A stretch of 64,000 nucleotides of DNA from Aquibium oceanicum (GTDB lineage Bacteria; Pseudomonadota; Alphaproteobacteria; Rhizobiales; Rhizobiaceae): contig NZ_CP018171.1 in assembly GCF_001889605.1 (NCBI RefSeq), positions 3,990,501-4,054,500 of the forward strand, in the 5' to 3' direction. Shown here piece after piece: positions 37,594 through 49,614 of the stretch (position 1 is the first letter of the stretch; every line of letters starts with the position of its first letter). The notes beneath the pieces were generated by a model. That model searched no databases, was not told where the DNA came from, and worked only from the letters and a program-made list of their open reading frames with translations. Position numbers and translations under genes: made by a program.

Positions 37594-38040
37594 ATGTTGA
37601 AGGAATTCAGGGAATTCATCTCGAAGGGAAACGTCATCGATCTCGCCGTCGGCGTCATCATCGGCGGCGCCTTCGGTCTGATCGTCAAGTCGCTGACGGA
37701 CGACGTCATCATGCCGATCGTCGGGGCGATCTTCGGCGGCGTCGACTTCTCGAACTATTTCATTCCCCTGGCATCCGGCATCACCGCCACGACGCTGGAA
37801 GCGGCCCGGGAACAGGGCGCGGTGTTTGCCTACGGCAACTTCATCACCGTGATCATCAACTTCCTGATCCTGGCCTGGATCATCTTCATGATGATCAAGG
37901 CCGTGAACAGCCTTCGCCGCCGCATGGACGAGCCGCAGACGACGCCTGCGCAGCCTGCCCCGCCGCCGGCCGACATCCTGCTCCTGACCGAAATCCGCGA
38001 CCTGCTCGCCAAGGGCAACGAGCCACCGCGGGCGGTCTGA
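37594..38040 (+). CDS. mscL: Large-conductance mechanosensitive channel
   Basis: A 148-residue inner-membrane channel that opens on hypo-osmotic shock. The N-terminal helix [28 protein letters not shown] matches MscL, as do the pore region [21 protein letters not shown]2 (about 85-107) and the C-terminal charged helix [10 protein letters not shown]. The loop between the helices is longer than in E. coli, as is common in alphaproteobacteria. GGGAGAGGG precedes the ATG. The gene is 183 bases from the kinase start on the other strand. Confidence 0.96.
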   Translation: MLKEFREFISKGNVIDLAVGVIIGGAFGLIVKSLTDDVIMPIVGAIFGGVDFSNYFIPLASGITATTLEAAREQGAVFAYGNFITVIINFLILAWIIFMMIKAVNSLRRRMDEPQTTPAQPAPPPADILLLTEIRDLLAKGNEPPRAV

Positions 38041-38173
38041 CGCTCCCGGCGATCGAGACTGGCTCTCAAGCGCTCGCGGTTCCGGACGGGACTGCGAGCA
38101 ATTTCCTGTTGAGCAGGGCCCTGCGGCGGCGGCGAGACTTGCCTATTGGCAGCCGTTTCTCTATGCGCTCGAC

Positions 38174-39736
<1,563 letters not shown>

Positions 39737-39773
39737 CCGCTCCCGAACCAGCGCTCCGAAAGGCCGCAGCCGC

Positions 39774-40184
39774 ATGAACCAGACCGCCATCTTCTGGCCG
39801 ATGATCGCCCATGTGGCGCTGGTCTACGGCGTCTACTTCATGATGTTCCTGCGCCGCATGGCGGCCGTCAGGTCAGGCAGCGCGAAGGTGTCGCAGTTTC
39901 GAGAAAACCGTGACGAGCCCCCGCAGAGCCTGTTCGTTCGCAACAACCTCGCCAACCAGTTCGAGCTGCCGGTCCTGTTCCACGTCTGCTGTCTCGCGCT
40001 CTACGCGACGGCAGGCGCGGGCACCGTCGCGGTGGTCCTCGCGTGGCTTTTCGTGTTGTCGCGCTACGTCCACGCCGTGATCCACGTCACCAGCAACCGC
40101 ATCCGGTTGCGCCAGCCGGCGTTCACGCTCGGTTTCCTGGCGCTGGGTGCGATGTGGATCGCGCTCGCGATCCACATCCTCTGA
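39774..40184 (+). CDS. MAPEG-family membrane protein
   Basis: A 136-residue integral membrane protein with four hydrophobic segments. It carries the MAPEG pattern FVRNNLANQFELPVLFH in the middle and SRYVHAVIHVTSNRIRLR in the third region. MAPEG proteins include microsomal glutathione transferases and eicosanoid synthases; bacterial members are mostly uncharacterised. Likely cotranscribed with guaA by proximity. It ends 6 bases from the convergent sugar dehydrogenase gene. Confidence 0.88.
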   Translation: MNQTAIFWPMIAHVALVYGVYFMMFLRRMAAVRSGSAKVSQFRENRDEPPQSLFVRNNLANQFELPVLFHVCCLALYATAGAGTVAVVLAWLFVLSRYVHAVIHVTSNRIRLRQPAFTLGFLALGAMWIALAIHIL

Positions 40185-40190
40185 CCAGCC

Positions 40191-41339
40191 TCAGTCGGCG
40201 TCGGCGGGCATCAGCTTCAGAAGCCGGCCGCCGGCGCGGTCCTCCAGCGCCCAGAGCGCACCGTCAGGACCCTGCTCGACCTCGCGGATGCGCGCGCCCA
40301 TATCGAAGCGCTCCGCCTCAGCCGCAAGGGTGCCGTCCTCCTGCTCGCCCAGTTCGGCATGGATGATGGCGCGGCCACTCAGGCCGCCGATCAGCGCGTC
40401 ACCCTGCCATTCGGGGAAGACGTCGCCCGAGTAGATAACGAGCCCCGCGGGCGAGATCACCGGGTTCCAGAAGGCTTCCGGCGCCTCGAATTCCGGTCGG
40501 GTCGGATGGTCGGGAATGTCGCTGCCGCCGTAGTTGCGTCCATTCGAGACGACCGGCCATCCGTAGTTCTCGCCGCGCTCGACCAGGTTGAGCTCGTCGC
40601 CGCCGCGCGGCCCCATTTCGTGCGCCCATAGCCTGCCCTGCCCGTCGAAGGCGATGCCCAGCATGTTGCGATGGCCGACACTCCAGAAAGTCTTGGCAAG
40701 CTCGCCCTGATCCTGGAACGGGTTGTCCTGCGGCACCGAACCGTCTGGGTTCAAGCGGATGATCTTGCCGAGATTGACGTCCATGTCCTGCGCCGGCGTC
40801 TGCTTCTGGCGCTCGCCGGACGTGATGAACAGGTGCTCGCCGTCGGGCGCGAACGCGATGCGGTGAGAGTAGTGCCCTTCCCCGGTGACTTTCGGCTGCT
40901 GCCGCCAGATCACATCGACGTCTTCGAGCGACGCCGAATCTTCCTGCTGAACGAGCGTTGCGCTCGCCACCGCGGCGCCCCGCGTATTCCCCTCGCCCGG
41001 TTCGGCAAAGGAGATGTAGATACGGTTGTTTTCGGAAAAATCCGGGTGCAGGACGACATCGCCCAAGCCGCCCTGGCCGCCATATGCGACCTCCGGTACG
41101 CCCGAAACCTCAGTCTTCTCGCCGTCCTGCGAGACGATGAGCAGGACGCCGGATTTCTCGGTGACGAGCAGGTTTCCGTCCGGCAGGAAGGTCATCGCCC
41201 ACGGCTCGTTGAAATCGGTCACCGGCGCGACGGAAAGCGTGGTGCCGGCATCGCCGGTCACCGTGGCGCCCTGCGCCCAAACGTTCGAAGCGACGAGGGG
41301 CGCCGCCAGCGCGGCGATGGCTAGGGGTCGTATCCGCAT
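40191..41339 (-). CDS. Soluble PQQ-dependent aldose sugar dehydrogenase-like protein
   Basis: A 382-residue periplasmic protein with a signal peptide (1-22, cleavage near VWA/QGA). It is a six-bladed beta-propeller of the glucose/sorbosone dehydrogenase (Ylii-type) family. Motifs include [46 protein letters not shown] with the catalytic-region His, and [29 protein letters not shown]. Such enzymes oxidise aldoses with PQQ. The ATG follows AGGAGG at about 9 bases, but that sequence lies in one arm of a perfect hairpin, so translation may be controlled. It stands alone, with convergent MAPEG downstream and oxyR upstream. Confidence 0.9.
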   Translation of the reverse strand: MRIRPLAIAALAAPLVASNVWAQGATVTGDAGTTLSVAPVTDFNEPWAMTFLPDGNLLVTEKSGVLLIVSQDGEKTEVSGVPEVAYGGQGGLGDVVLHPDFSENNRIYISFAEPGEGNTRGAAVASATLVQQEDSASLEDVDVIWRQQPKVTGEGHYSHRIAFAPDGEHLFITSGERQKQTPAQDMDVNLGKIIRLNPDGSVPQDNPFQDQGELAKTFWSVGHRNMLGIAFDGQGRLWAHEMGPRGGDELNLVERGENYGWPVVSNGRNYGGSDIPDHPTRPEFEAPEAFWNPVISPAGLVIYSGDVFPEWQGDALIGGLSGRAIIHAELGEQEDGTLAAEAERFDMGARIREVEQGPDGALWALEDRAGGRLLKLMPADAD

Positions 41340-41348
41340 GAAATGAAG

Positions 41349-41375
41349 CCTCCTGACTGTATTCGTGTCAGGAGG
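41349..41375 (-). promoter_or_regulatory. Leader hairpin over the Shine-Dalgarno of the sugar dehydrogenase gene
   Basis: A perfect inverted repeat, CCTCCTGAC (41349-41357) and GTCAGGAGG (41367-41375), with a 9-base spacer. In the minus-strand mRNA the 3' arm is GUCAGGAGG and contains the AGGAGG ribosome site, about 9 bases before the ATG; the 5' arm CCUCCUGAC is its exact complement. Folding would hide the ribosome site. It could alternatively be a DNA operator. Confidence 0.65.
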
Positions 41376-41405
41376 TCACATAGGGCGTGCGCGAGGATGG
41401 TCCTT

Positions 41406-42347
41406 TCACGCCTGCGTGAGCGCCTCGGCCGCATGGAGCGCTTCGGCCATCCCGCTGCTGCCGGCCTCCCTGATCAGCTGGGCGATCATCCGGCATTCGT
41501 CGTTGCGCGGGCTGTTCCTGCGCCACGCCAGGCAGATCGTTCGTGAGGGCTGGGGGTCCGCGAAGGGGACAACCTTCATGTCGCGGGTCTCGCCGCCAGC
41601 CGTGATCGCCATCTCGGGTATGAGGGTTATACCGAGACCGTGCGAGACCATCTGGAACAGCGTCGTCAGGCTGGTCGCGCCGTAGCTCGCCATGGAGACA
41701 GGCTTGACGGAACCGCACACGGCAAGCGCCTGCTCGCGCAGGCAGTGCCCCTCCTCCAACAGCATCAGGCGCTCCAGCGCCGGGCTCTCGGGCGGAACCG
41801 GGGGCGAGACGAATTCGGGATCGTCCGACGGAACCGCCAAGAGGAACCGGTCCTCGAACAGCGGTTCGACCCGCAATCCGTCCTCCTCGATCGGAACGGC
41901 CGCGAGCAGGGCGTCGAGCCGGCCGCGCATCGTCTCCTCGACCAGCGTGCCCGTCACCGCCTCGCGCAGTTCGAGGTTGAGTTCCGGAAAACGTCCCTTC
42001 ACCTGCGGCAGGATGCGCGGCAAAAGGTAAGGCGCGATCGTGGGAATCATGCCAAGACGAAAGCGTCCCTGCATGGGCCGCCGCCCGCGCCTGGCTATCG
42101 CCTCCACGTCGCGGATTTCTGCCAGGATGCGTTCGATGCGCGGTCGCAGGAGCCGCGCCTCCTCGGTTATCTTCACGTTGCGCTGGCCCCGCTCGAAGAG
42201 ACGGCAGCCGAGGCGTTCCTCCATTTCCGCGATCTGTGCCGACAGCGCGGGCTGCGTGACACCGACGAGTGCCGCCGCGCGTCCGAAATGCAGTGTCTCG
42301 GCGAGCGCGTCGAAATATTCCATCTGGCGGACAGACAGGCGGATCAT
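41406..42347 (-). CDS. oxyR: Hydrogen peroxide-sensing LysR regulator OxyR
   Basis: A 313-residue LysR-type activator. The DNA-binding domain begins RLSVRQMEYFDALAETLHFGRAA (about 3-25). The redox pair is intact: Cys202 and Cys211 in GHCLREQALAVC, spaced as Cys199 and Cys208 in E. coli OxyR, which form the disulfide on exposure to peroxide. The ATG has AGGAG 6 bases upstream; two earlier in-frame codons (TTG) are possible. It is divergent from katG, the classical target, with 226 bases between the starts holding two inverted repeats. Confidence 0.95.
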   Translation of the reverse strand: MIRLSVRQMEYFDALAETLHFGRAAALVGVTQPALSAQIAEMEERLGCRLFERGQRNVKITEEARLLRPRIERILAEIRDVEAIARRGRRPMQGRFRLGMIPTIAPYLLPRILPQVKGRFPELNLELREAVTGTLVEETMRGRLDALLAAVPIEEDGLRVEPLFEDRFLLAVPSDDPEFVSPPVPPESPALERLMLLEEGHCLREQALAVCGSVKPVSMASYGATSLTTLFQMVSHGLGITLIPEMAITAGGETRDMKVVPFADPQPSRTICLAWRRNSPRNDECRMIAQLIREAGSSGMAEALHAAEALTQA

Positions 42348-42356
42348 AACCAACTC

Positions 42357-42372
42357 CTATCGCAAGCGATAG
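42357..42372. promoter_or_regulatory. Inverted repeat next to oxyR, candidate OxyR site
   Basis: CTATCGCAAGCGATAG: 7-bp arms with a 2-base centre, built from CTAT and ATAG, the half elements of the OxyR recognition pattern. It overlaps the region just upstream of the oxyR ribosome site, where an autoregulatory site is expected. Another CTAT occurs at 42389-42392, but the spacing does not fit the full four-element consensus. Confidence 0.5.
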
Positions 42373-42406
42373 AAAACTCAATTTGTTTCTATGGGGCAAA
42401 ATCGCT

Positions 42407-42427
42407 AGTTTGGAAACGTTCCAAACT
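42407..42427. promoter_or_regulatory. Palindrome in the oxyR-katG intergenic region
   Basis: Arms AGTTTGGAA (42407-42415) and TTCCAAACT (42419-42427) with a 3-base centre form a perfect 9-bp palindrome about 147 bases before katG. It does not contain the ATAG/CTAT elements, so it looks like the operator of a second regulator. It is not followed by T residues, so it is unlikely to be a terminator. Confidence 0.55.
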
Positions 42428-42429
42428 GA

Positions 42430-44772
<2,343 letters not shown>

Positions 44773-44795
44773 CAGAGCCTTTCTTCACTGACCGG

Positions 44796-44829
44796 ACGGG
44801 CGCGGAGCGATCCGCGCCCGTTCTTTTTT
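44796..44829 (+). terminator. Intrinsic terminator of katG
   Basis: A perfect 11-bp stem, ACGGGCGCGGA (44796-44806) with TCCGCGCCCGT (44811-44821), with a GCGA tetraloop and then TCTTTTTT. It lies 23 bases after the katG stop codon and separates katG from the rRNA methyltransferase gene. Confidence 0.95.
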
Positions 44830-44917
44830 CGCCGGAGCGACTGCCCGATAGCTTGTTTCTGGCGATGCCCCGGTCTACCAGTCCGCCGCTCGGGTAGCCG
44901 ATCACGGGGAAACCGCA

Positions 44918-46207
44918 ATGCGACTTGGCGGACGGCTGGCCGCGGCCATCGAAGTTCTGGAAGACATTCGGGCAAGGCATCGCCCCGCGGCCGACGCGCT
45001 GCGGGACTGGGGCCTTTCGCACCGCTTCGCAGGCGCCGGCGACCGGGCCGCGATCGGCAACATCGTCTACGATGCGCTGCGGCGGAAACGCTCGGCGGGA
45101 TACCTTTTCGGTTCGGACGAGCCGCGCGCGGCCGCGTTCGGGGCGCTTTTCCTCGAATGGGGCGAGACGCCGGAGACAGTCAAAGCGGCGCTGACCGGTG
45201 ATCGCTTCGCCCCTCCCCTCCTTTCCGACGACGAAATCGGAGCCTTGGGTGCCAACCGCCTGGAAGAGGCGCCCGAGGCCGTTCGCGCCGACGTGCCCGA
45301 CTGGTGCGCTCCGTTCCTGGAGGCACGGTTCGGAGCCGGTTGGGTCGCGGAAGGAATGGCGCTTTCGGCCCGCCCGCCGCTCGATCTGCGCGTGAACACG
45401 CTGAAGGCCGACAGGGACAAGGTGCTGCGCGAACTCTCGGGCATGAATGCGGAGCCCACCGCGATGTCGCCCCATGGCATCCGCATTCCGCCGATCAAAG
45501 GCAGCGGCCGGCATCCCAACGTCCAGGCCGAGCCGGCTTTCCGTAAGGGTTGGCTGGAGGTGCAGGACGAAGGCTCCCAGATCGCCGCCGCCCTCGCGGG
45601 AGCCGAATCGGGCCTGCAGGTGCTCGACTATTGCGCCGGCGCCGGCGGCAAGACGCTGGCCCTTTCCGCCGCGATGGAAAACCGCGGCCAGGTTTTTGCG
45701 CACGATTCCGAAAAGCAGCGTCTCTCTCCGATCTTCGACCGGCTGCGTCGCGCGGACGTTCGCAACGTTCAGGTCGTCCCGCGCCCGGAAGAACTCGCAC
45801 CGCTCGAGAAAAGGATGGATCTGGTCCTCGTCGATGCACCCTGCACCGGATCAGGCACGTGGCGGCGGCGTCCCGACGCCAAATGGCGCCTTACCGACCG
45901 CCAGCTGGAAGTCCGCATGGCCGAGCAGGAGAAGATCCTGGCCGAAGCGAGCCGGTTCGTGCGTCCGGGTGGCCGTCTGGCCTACGTGACCTGTTCCATT
46001 TTCCCGCAGGAGAACGTCGAGCGGATCGATGCATTCCTCGCGGCGAACCCGGGTTTCAACCCGGTCGACCACGCGCAGCTCTTCGAAAGCCGTTTCGAGG
46101 GGAAGAGCGGATCGGCGCGGATCGATCCCGCGAAGGGCATCTCCCTGACGCCTGCTTACAGCGGGACCGACGGGTTCTATGTTGCCGTCCTGTCGCGCGC
46201 GGCGTGA
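44918..46207 (+). CDS. RsmB/NOP-family RNA (cytosine-C5) methyltransferase
   Basis: A 429-residue SAM-dependent methyltransferase. An N-terminal NusB-like region (about 1-130) and a catalytic domain with SAM loop DYCAGAGGKTLAL (about 237-249), the DAPCTGSGTWRRRPD motif with Cys309, and the VTCSIFPQEN motif with the catalytic Cys359, are both present. It modifies cytosine in rRNA, probably 16S rRNA. GGGGAA precedes the ATG. First of several plus-strand genes after the katG terminator. Confidence 0.9.
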   Translation: MRLGGRLAAAIEVLEDIRARHRPAADALRDWGLSHRFAGAGDRAAIGNIVYDALRRKRSAGYLFGSDEPRAAAFGALFLEWGETPETVKAALTGDRFAPPLLSDDEIGALGANRLEEAPEAVRADVPDWCAPFLEARFGAGWVAEGMALSARPPLDLRVNTLKADRDKVLRELSGMNAEPTAMSPHGIRIPPIKGSGRHPNVQAEPAFRKGWLEVQDEGSQIAAALAGAESGLQVLDYCAGAGGKTLALSAAMENRGQVFAHDSEKQRLSPIFDRLRRADVRNVQVVPRPEELAPLEKRMDLVLVDAPCTGSGTWRRRPDAKWRLTDRQLEVRMAEQEKILAEASRFVRPGGRLAYVTCSIFPQENVERIDAFLAANPGFNPVDHAQLFESRFEGKSGSARIDPAKGISLTPAYSGTDGFYVAVLSRAA

Positions 46208-46226
46208 GGCTTCCTGAGGCACCTCG

Positions 46227-46913
46227 ATGGAACAGTTGTTCGAGCAGTTTTCCGATCCCAGCAAGTTCGTCGGCCACATAAACTACATCCTCGTCATCCT
46301 GTCGGTCTCGATGAGCAGCATGCGATGGCTGCGCATATTCGCCATCGCCAGCGGCATCACCGGCGTCCTCTATTACGGCTTCATGGTCTCCGACCTGATC
46401 AGCGCCACGTGGGAGTTCATCTTCACCACCGTCAACGCGATCCAGCTCGCGATCGTGCTGCTTGCCGGGCGCCGGCGGCGCCATTCCGACGACGAGCGGC
46501 TCTTCATCGAGACGGTCATGCCGACGCTCGAAGGTAATCTGCGTGCCCGCATGCTCAAGCTCGCGCGCTGGGAGACGAAAGAGCCAGGCGAAGTGCTGAT
46601 CGCCGAGGGTGAGGCCGCGCCGCTTCTCGTCTTCATCGCACGCGGCGCGGCGAGCGTGGAGAAGAACGGCAAGATCGTCGGCGTTTGCGGCCCGGGCGAC
46701 TTCCTCGGCGAGATGAGTTTCCTCTCCGGCAAGCCGGCTTCGGCGACGGTCCGCGTCTCGAACGAGATCCGCTGTTGCGTCTACGAACCGGCAGTCCTGC
46801 GAGCCCTCCTGCAGCGCAATCCCCAGATCAAGCAGGCGCTGGAGTTCAGCTTCAACCGTAATCTGGTCGGCAAGCTCGATCGTATGAACGAAAGCAAGCA
46901 CGCGACGGTTTGA
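46227..46913 (+). CDS. Popeye-like membrane protein with cyclic-nucleotide-binding domain
   Basis: A 228-residue protein with three hydrophobic segments (about 18-36, 37-55, 62-81) followed by a cytoplasmic cNMP-binding fold (about 95-215). The phosphate-binding cassette region is GEMSFLSGKPASATVRV (161-177): Gly-Glu is present, but the canonical Arg of the PRAAT-type motif is Ala171. The three-helix plus cNMP layout resembles bacterial Popeye-domain proteins. It starts 19 bases after the methyltransferase gene, so the two may be cotranscribed. Ligand and function are unknown. Confidence 0.8.
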   Translation: MEQLFEQFSDPSKFVGHINYILVILSVSMSSMRWLRIFAIASGITGVLYYGFMVSDLISATWEFIFTTVNAIQLAIVLLAGRRRRHSDDERLFIETVMPTLEGNLRARMLKLARWETKEPGEVLIAEGEAAPLLVFIARGAASVEKNGKIVGVCGPGDFLGEMSFLSGKPASATVRVSNEIRCCVYEPAVLRALLQRNPQIKQALEFSFNRNLVGKLDRMNESKHATV

Positions 46914-46958
46914 GCGGCCGTTCTATACGGCGGCTCGCCGCCGCGAAGGAGAAGACCG

Positions 46959-47417
46959 ATGCAGAATACGCGGACGACCGCGCTCATCTTCTTCCTGGCC
47001 CTCGTGTTGGCCGGCGGCCTGACGATCGGCTATCTCAACACGCCGGGCGAATGGTATGCTGGCCTCGCCAAGCCGCCCTTCAATCCACCCAGTTGGCTGT
47101 TCGGGCCGGCCTGGACGGTTCTCTACGTCCTGATCGGCATCGCGGGAGCGCGCATCTGGAGCCGCGTTCCGAGGAGTTCGGCCATGGCCGCATGGTGGAC
47201 GCAGCTCGCACTGAACTTCCTCTGGTCTCCCGTCTTCTTCACGATGCATGCCGTCGGAATGGCCTTCATCGTTATCCTTGGGATGCTGGCTGCGATCGTA
47301 TTCTTCATCGTCCTTGCATGGCGCGTCGATCGCGTCTCCGCCTTCCTGTTCCTGCCATATCTGTGCTGGGTGTCGTTCGCGGGTCTCCTTAACGGCTCGA
47401 TACTCTGGCTCAACTGA
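46959..47417 (+). CDS. tspO: TspO/MBR-family membrane protein
   Basis: A 152-residue protein with five transmembrane helices. It carries the TspO signatures: WYAGLAKPPFNPPSWLFGPAWTVLY (about 32-56) and LNFLWSPVFF (about 87-96), with the conserved Pro and Trp residues. TspO proteins bind porphyrins and affect tetrapyrrole handling and stress responses in alphaproteobacteria. AAGGAGAAG lies before the ATG, after a GC-rich hairpin (46928-46943). It follows the Popeye-like gene by 45 bases. Confidence 0.94.
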   Translation: MQNTRTTALIFFLALVLAGGLTIGYLNTPGEWYAGLAKPPFNPPSWLFGPAWTVLYVLIGIAGARIWSRVPRSSAMAAWWTQLALNFLWSPVFFTMHAVGMAFIVILGMLAAIVFFIVLAWRVDRVSAFLFLPYLCWVSFAGLLNGSILWLN

Positions 47418-47437
47418 TCCTTTCGCACTGCAACATT

Positions 47438-47456
47438 CGCGGATTGCCTATCCGCG
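47438..47456. terminator. Hairpin between tspO and the PaaI gene
   Basis: A perfect 7-bp repeat, CGCGGAT and ATCCGCG with a TGCCT loop, lies 21 bases after the tspO stop. There is no T-run after it, so it is a weak terminator or a processing site rather than a clear intrinsic terminator. Confidence 0.35.
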
Positions 47457-47496
47457 TCCGCTTTGCGATAACGCCGATAGCAGGGGGAACTCCGCC

Positions 47497-47955
47497 ATGG
47501 CCGCAATGCTGGTATCCGACATCGACTTCGAGGAGCGCGTGCGCGCCAGCTTCGCACGCCAGAAGGTGATGGCCACGATCGGCGCCGAACTCACGCAGGT
47601 GACGCCCGGCATGATCGAGATCGAGATGCCGTTTTCGGAAGAACTGACGCAGCAGCACGGTTTCCTTCATGCCGGGGTGATTTCGACCGCGCTGGATTCG
47701 GCCTGCGGATATGCCGCCTATTCGCTGATGCCCGCGGATGCCGCGGTGCTGACCATCGAGTTCAAGCTGAACCTTCTCGCCCCCGGTCGTGGCGAACGTT
47801 TCCTGTTCAGGGGTTCGGTCACCAAGCCCGGTCGCACCATCATTGTCGCCGACGGTCAGGCCTATGCGTTCGGCGGCAACGGCGAGGCGAAACTCGTGGC
47901 GACGATGACCGGGTCCATGATGGTCGTCCAGGGGCGCGAAGGCATGGAAGGATGA
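47497..47955 (+). CDS. PaaI-family hot-dog thioesterase
   Basis: A 152-residue single hot-dog thioesterase of the PaaI/YdiI type. The loop QQHGFLHAGVISTALDSACGYAA (about 54-76) carries the family pattern HGGxxxxxxD in the form HAGVISTALD. It probably hydrolyses an acyl-CoA. AGGGGGAA precedes the ATG. Its stop overlaps the start of the MTA/SAH nucleosidase by 4 bases (ATGA), so the two genes are translationally coupled. Confidence 0.9.
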   Translation: MAAMLVSDIDFEERVRASFARQKVMATIGAELTQVTPGMIEIEMPFSEELTQQHGFLHAGVISTALDSACGYAAYSLMPADAAVLTIEFKLNLLAPGRGERFLFRGSVTKPGRTIIVADGQAYAFGGNGEAKLVATMTGSMMVVQGREGMEG

Positions 47956-48596
47956 GCGACGCGCCGCCGTCCGTCAGCCGGATGGGCGGCAAGGCCGTCT
48001 TGTTCGTCATGGCCGCCGAACCCGAATACGGCCCGCATCTCAAGGCACGGTTCGCGCCGCTGATGACCGGCGTTGGTCCCGTGGAGGCCGCCGTCGAAAT
48101 GACCGCGGCGCTCTCGACCTTACTCCGCGCCGGCTCGCCGCCCGATCTCGTCGTGTCGCTCGGTTCCGCGGGCAGCCGGGTTCTCGAGCAGGCGGAAATC
48201 CATCAGGCGGTATCGGTCTCCTATCGGGACATGGATGCCTCGGCCCTGGGATTCGAGAAAGGAGCGACGCCCTTTCTGAACCTGCCGGCGATCGTCCCCC
48301 TCCCCTTGCGCATTCCCGGCATCCGCGAAGCGACGCTCTCGACCGGAGCCAACGTCGTCTCCGGCCCCGCCTATGATGCGATCCAGGCCGACATGGTCGA
48401 CATGGAGACATTCGCCGTGCTGCGCGCCTGCCAAAAGTTCGACGTTCCGCTGATCGCGCTTCGCGGCATCTCCGACGGAGCCGCCGAACTGCGCCACGTC
48501 GGCGACTGGACCGAATACCTGCACGTGATCGACGAGAATATGGCCCAGGCGGTCGACCGGCTCGAGGCGGCGCTCGCCGAAGGCCGCATCCTCTGA
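47952..48596 (+). CDS. mtnN: 5'-methylthioadenosine/S-adenosylhomocysteine nucleosidase-type phosphorylase-fold protein
   Basis: A 214-residue PNP_UDP-fold protein. It starts with the VLFVMAAEPEYGPHL segment, has GVGPVEAAVEMTAAL (about 41-55), and the catalytic-region SGPAYDAIQADMVDMETFAVL near 137-157, where Glu in DMETFAV binds ribose. GISDGAA carries the catalytic Asp. These enzymes cleave MTA and SAH in the SAM recycling pathway. It shares a 4-base overlap with the PaaI-type gene and ends 20 bases from the convergent maf. Confidence 0.88.
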   Translation: MSDAPPSVSRMGGKAVLFVMAAEPEYGPHLKARFAPLMTGVGPVEAAVEMTAALSTLLRAGSPPDLVVSLGSAGSRVLEQAEIHQAVSVSYRDMDASALGFEKGATPFLNLPAIVPLPLRIPGIREATLSTGANVVSGPAYDAIQADMVDMETFAVLRACQKFDVPLIALRGISDGAAELRHVGDWTEYLHVIDENMAQAVDRLEAALAEGRIL

Positions 48597-48615
48597 CGCG
48601 AGCGGCGGTTGCCGG

Positions 48616-49251
48616 TCAGGTCGTCGTGAGCCCCGACAGCCAGCTGAAGTGGACCTTGTAACCCTCGCCGGTGAGCAGGCTCACCGTCTCGTAAAGCGGC
48701 AGGCCCACCACGTTCGTGTAGGAGCCGACGAGCTTGACTACGAAGGTTCCGGCGAGCCCCTGCACGGCATAGCCGCCGGCCTTGCCGCGCCATTCGCCCG
48801 AGGCGAGATAGCTTTCCAGCTCCTCGCGAGACAGGCGCTTGAAACGAACGCGCGTTTCCACCAGCTTCTGGCGCGCCTTTCCGCCCGGCGTGATCAGGCA
48901 AAGGCCAGTATAGACCCGGTGGGAGCGGCCTGACAGCAGCCGCAGGCAATTGGACGCCTCGTCGAGCAGGTCCGCCTTCGGCAGGATGCGCCGCCCGACG
49001 GCGACGACGGTATCGGCGGCGAGGATGTAGGCATCCCCCTCCCAGCCGGCTTCCTTCGAAAGCGAGGCCAGCGCCTTCTCCGCCTTCTCCTTCGACAGCC
49101 GCTTGGCAAGCGAGCGCGGATGCTCCGCCTTCTGCGGCGTCTCATCGATGTCGGCGGGAAAGACCCGGTACGGCTCGATACCCGCCTGCTGCAGGAGTTC
49201 GATCCGGCGGGGAGAGCCCGAGGCGAGCACCAGCTTCTGGAAAATGCTCAT
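48616..49251 (-). CDS. maf: Maf-family nucleoside triphosphate pyrophosphatase
   Basis: A 211-residue house-cleaning pyrophosphatase. The N-terminal [12 protein letters not shown] (about 9-20) is the Maf signature, followed by [14 protein letters not shown] (about 78-91) with the catalytic Asp and the Lys, and a conserved KAGGYAVQG-like region ([13 protein letters not shown]). Members hydrolyse dTTP, UTP or modified nucleotides. It lies 42 bases downstream of infA, a standard alphaproteobacterial order, and is the last gene of the murA-to-maf group. Confidence 0.95.
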   Translation of the reverse strand: MSIFQKLVLASGSPRRIELLQQAGIEPYRVFPADIDETPQKAEHPRSLAKRLSKEKAEKALASLSKEAGWEGDAYILAADTVVAVGRRILPKADLLDEASNCLRLLSGRSHRVYTGLCLITPGGKARQKLVETRVRFKRLSREELESYLASGEWRGKAGGYAVQGLAGTFVVKLVGSYTNVVGLPLYETVSLLTGEGYKVHFSWLSGLTTT

Positions 49252-49293
49252 CGAAATCCTGTGGCGCGGAGGTCGCCTGCCAAACCCGGGGGC

Positions 49294-49512
49294 TTACTTG
49301 AAGCGGTAGGTGATGCGGCCCTTGGTGAGGTCGTACGGGGTCATCTCGACCAGGACCTTGTCGCCGGTCAGGACACGGATGCGGTTCTTGCGCATGCGCC
49401 CCGCGGTGTGCGCGATGATCTCGTGTTCGTTTTCCAGCTTGACGCGAAACATCGCGTTGGGCAGCAATTCCGTGACGGTGCCCGGAAATTCGAGGACTTC
49501 TTCCTTCGGCAT
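49294..49512 (-). CDS. infA: Translation initiation factor IF-1
   Basis: A 72-residue OB-fold protein that binds the 30S A site during initiation. It matches IF-1 throughout: [31 protein letters not shown] and [23 protein letters not shown] lies 6 bases before the ATG. The 102 bases upstream, after the phosphatase gene, contain AT-rich sequence and likely its own promoter as well as read-through from murA. Confidence 0.98.
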   Translation of the reverse strand: MPKEEVLEFPGTVTELLPNAMFRVKLENEHEIIAHTAGRMRKNRIRVLTGDKVLVEMTPYDLTKGRITYRFK

Positions 49513-49614
49513 TCGATACCTTTTTTTGAATGATTTTTCCGGCGCGCATCAGGCGGGGGGCCGGATTTTGCGCGGAACCTATATGATTATGTTGCGATTG
49601 TGAACACTGCTTGT

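Noticed and set aside
49573-49600. GGAAC about 100 bases from infA as an EcfG promoter
   Set aside because: It is on the plus strand, no plus-strand gene follows, and the -10 element reads CGAT, not CGTT.
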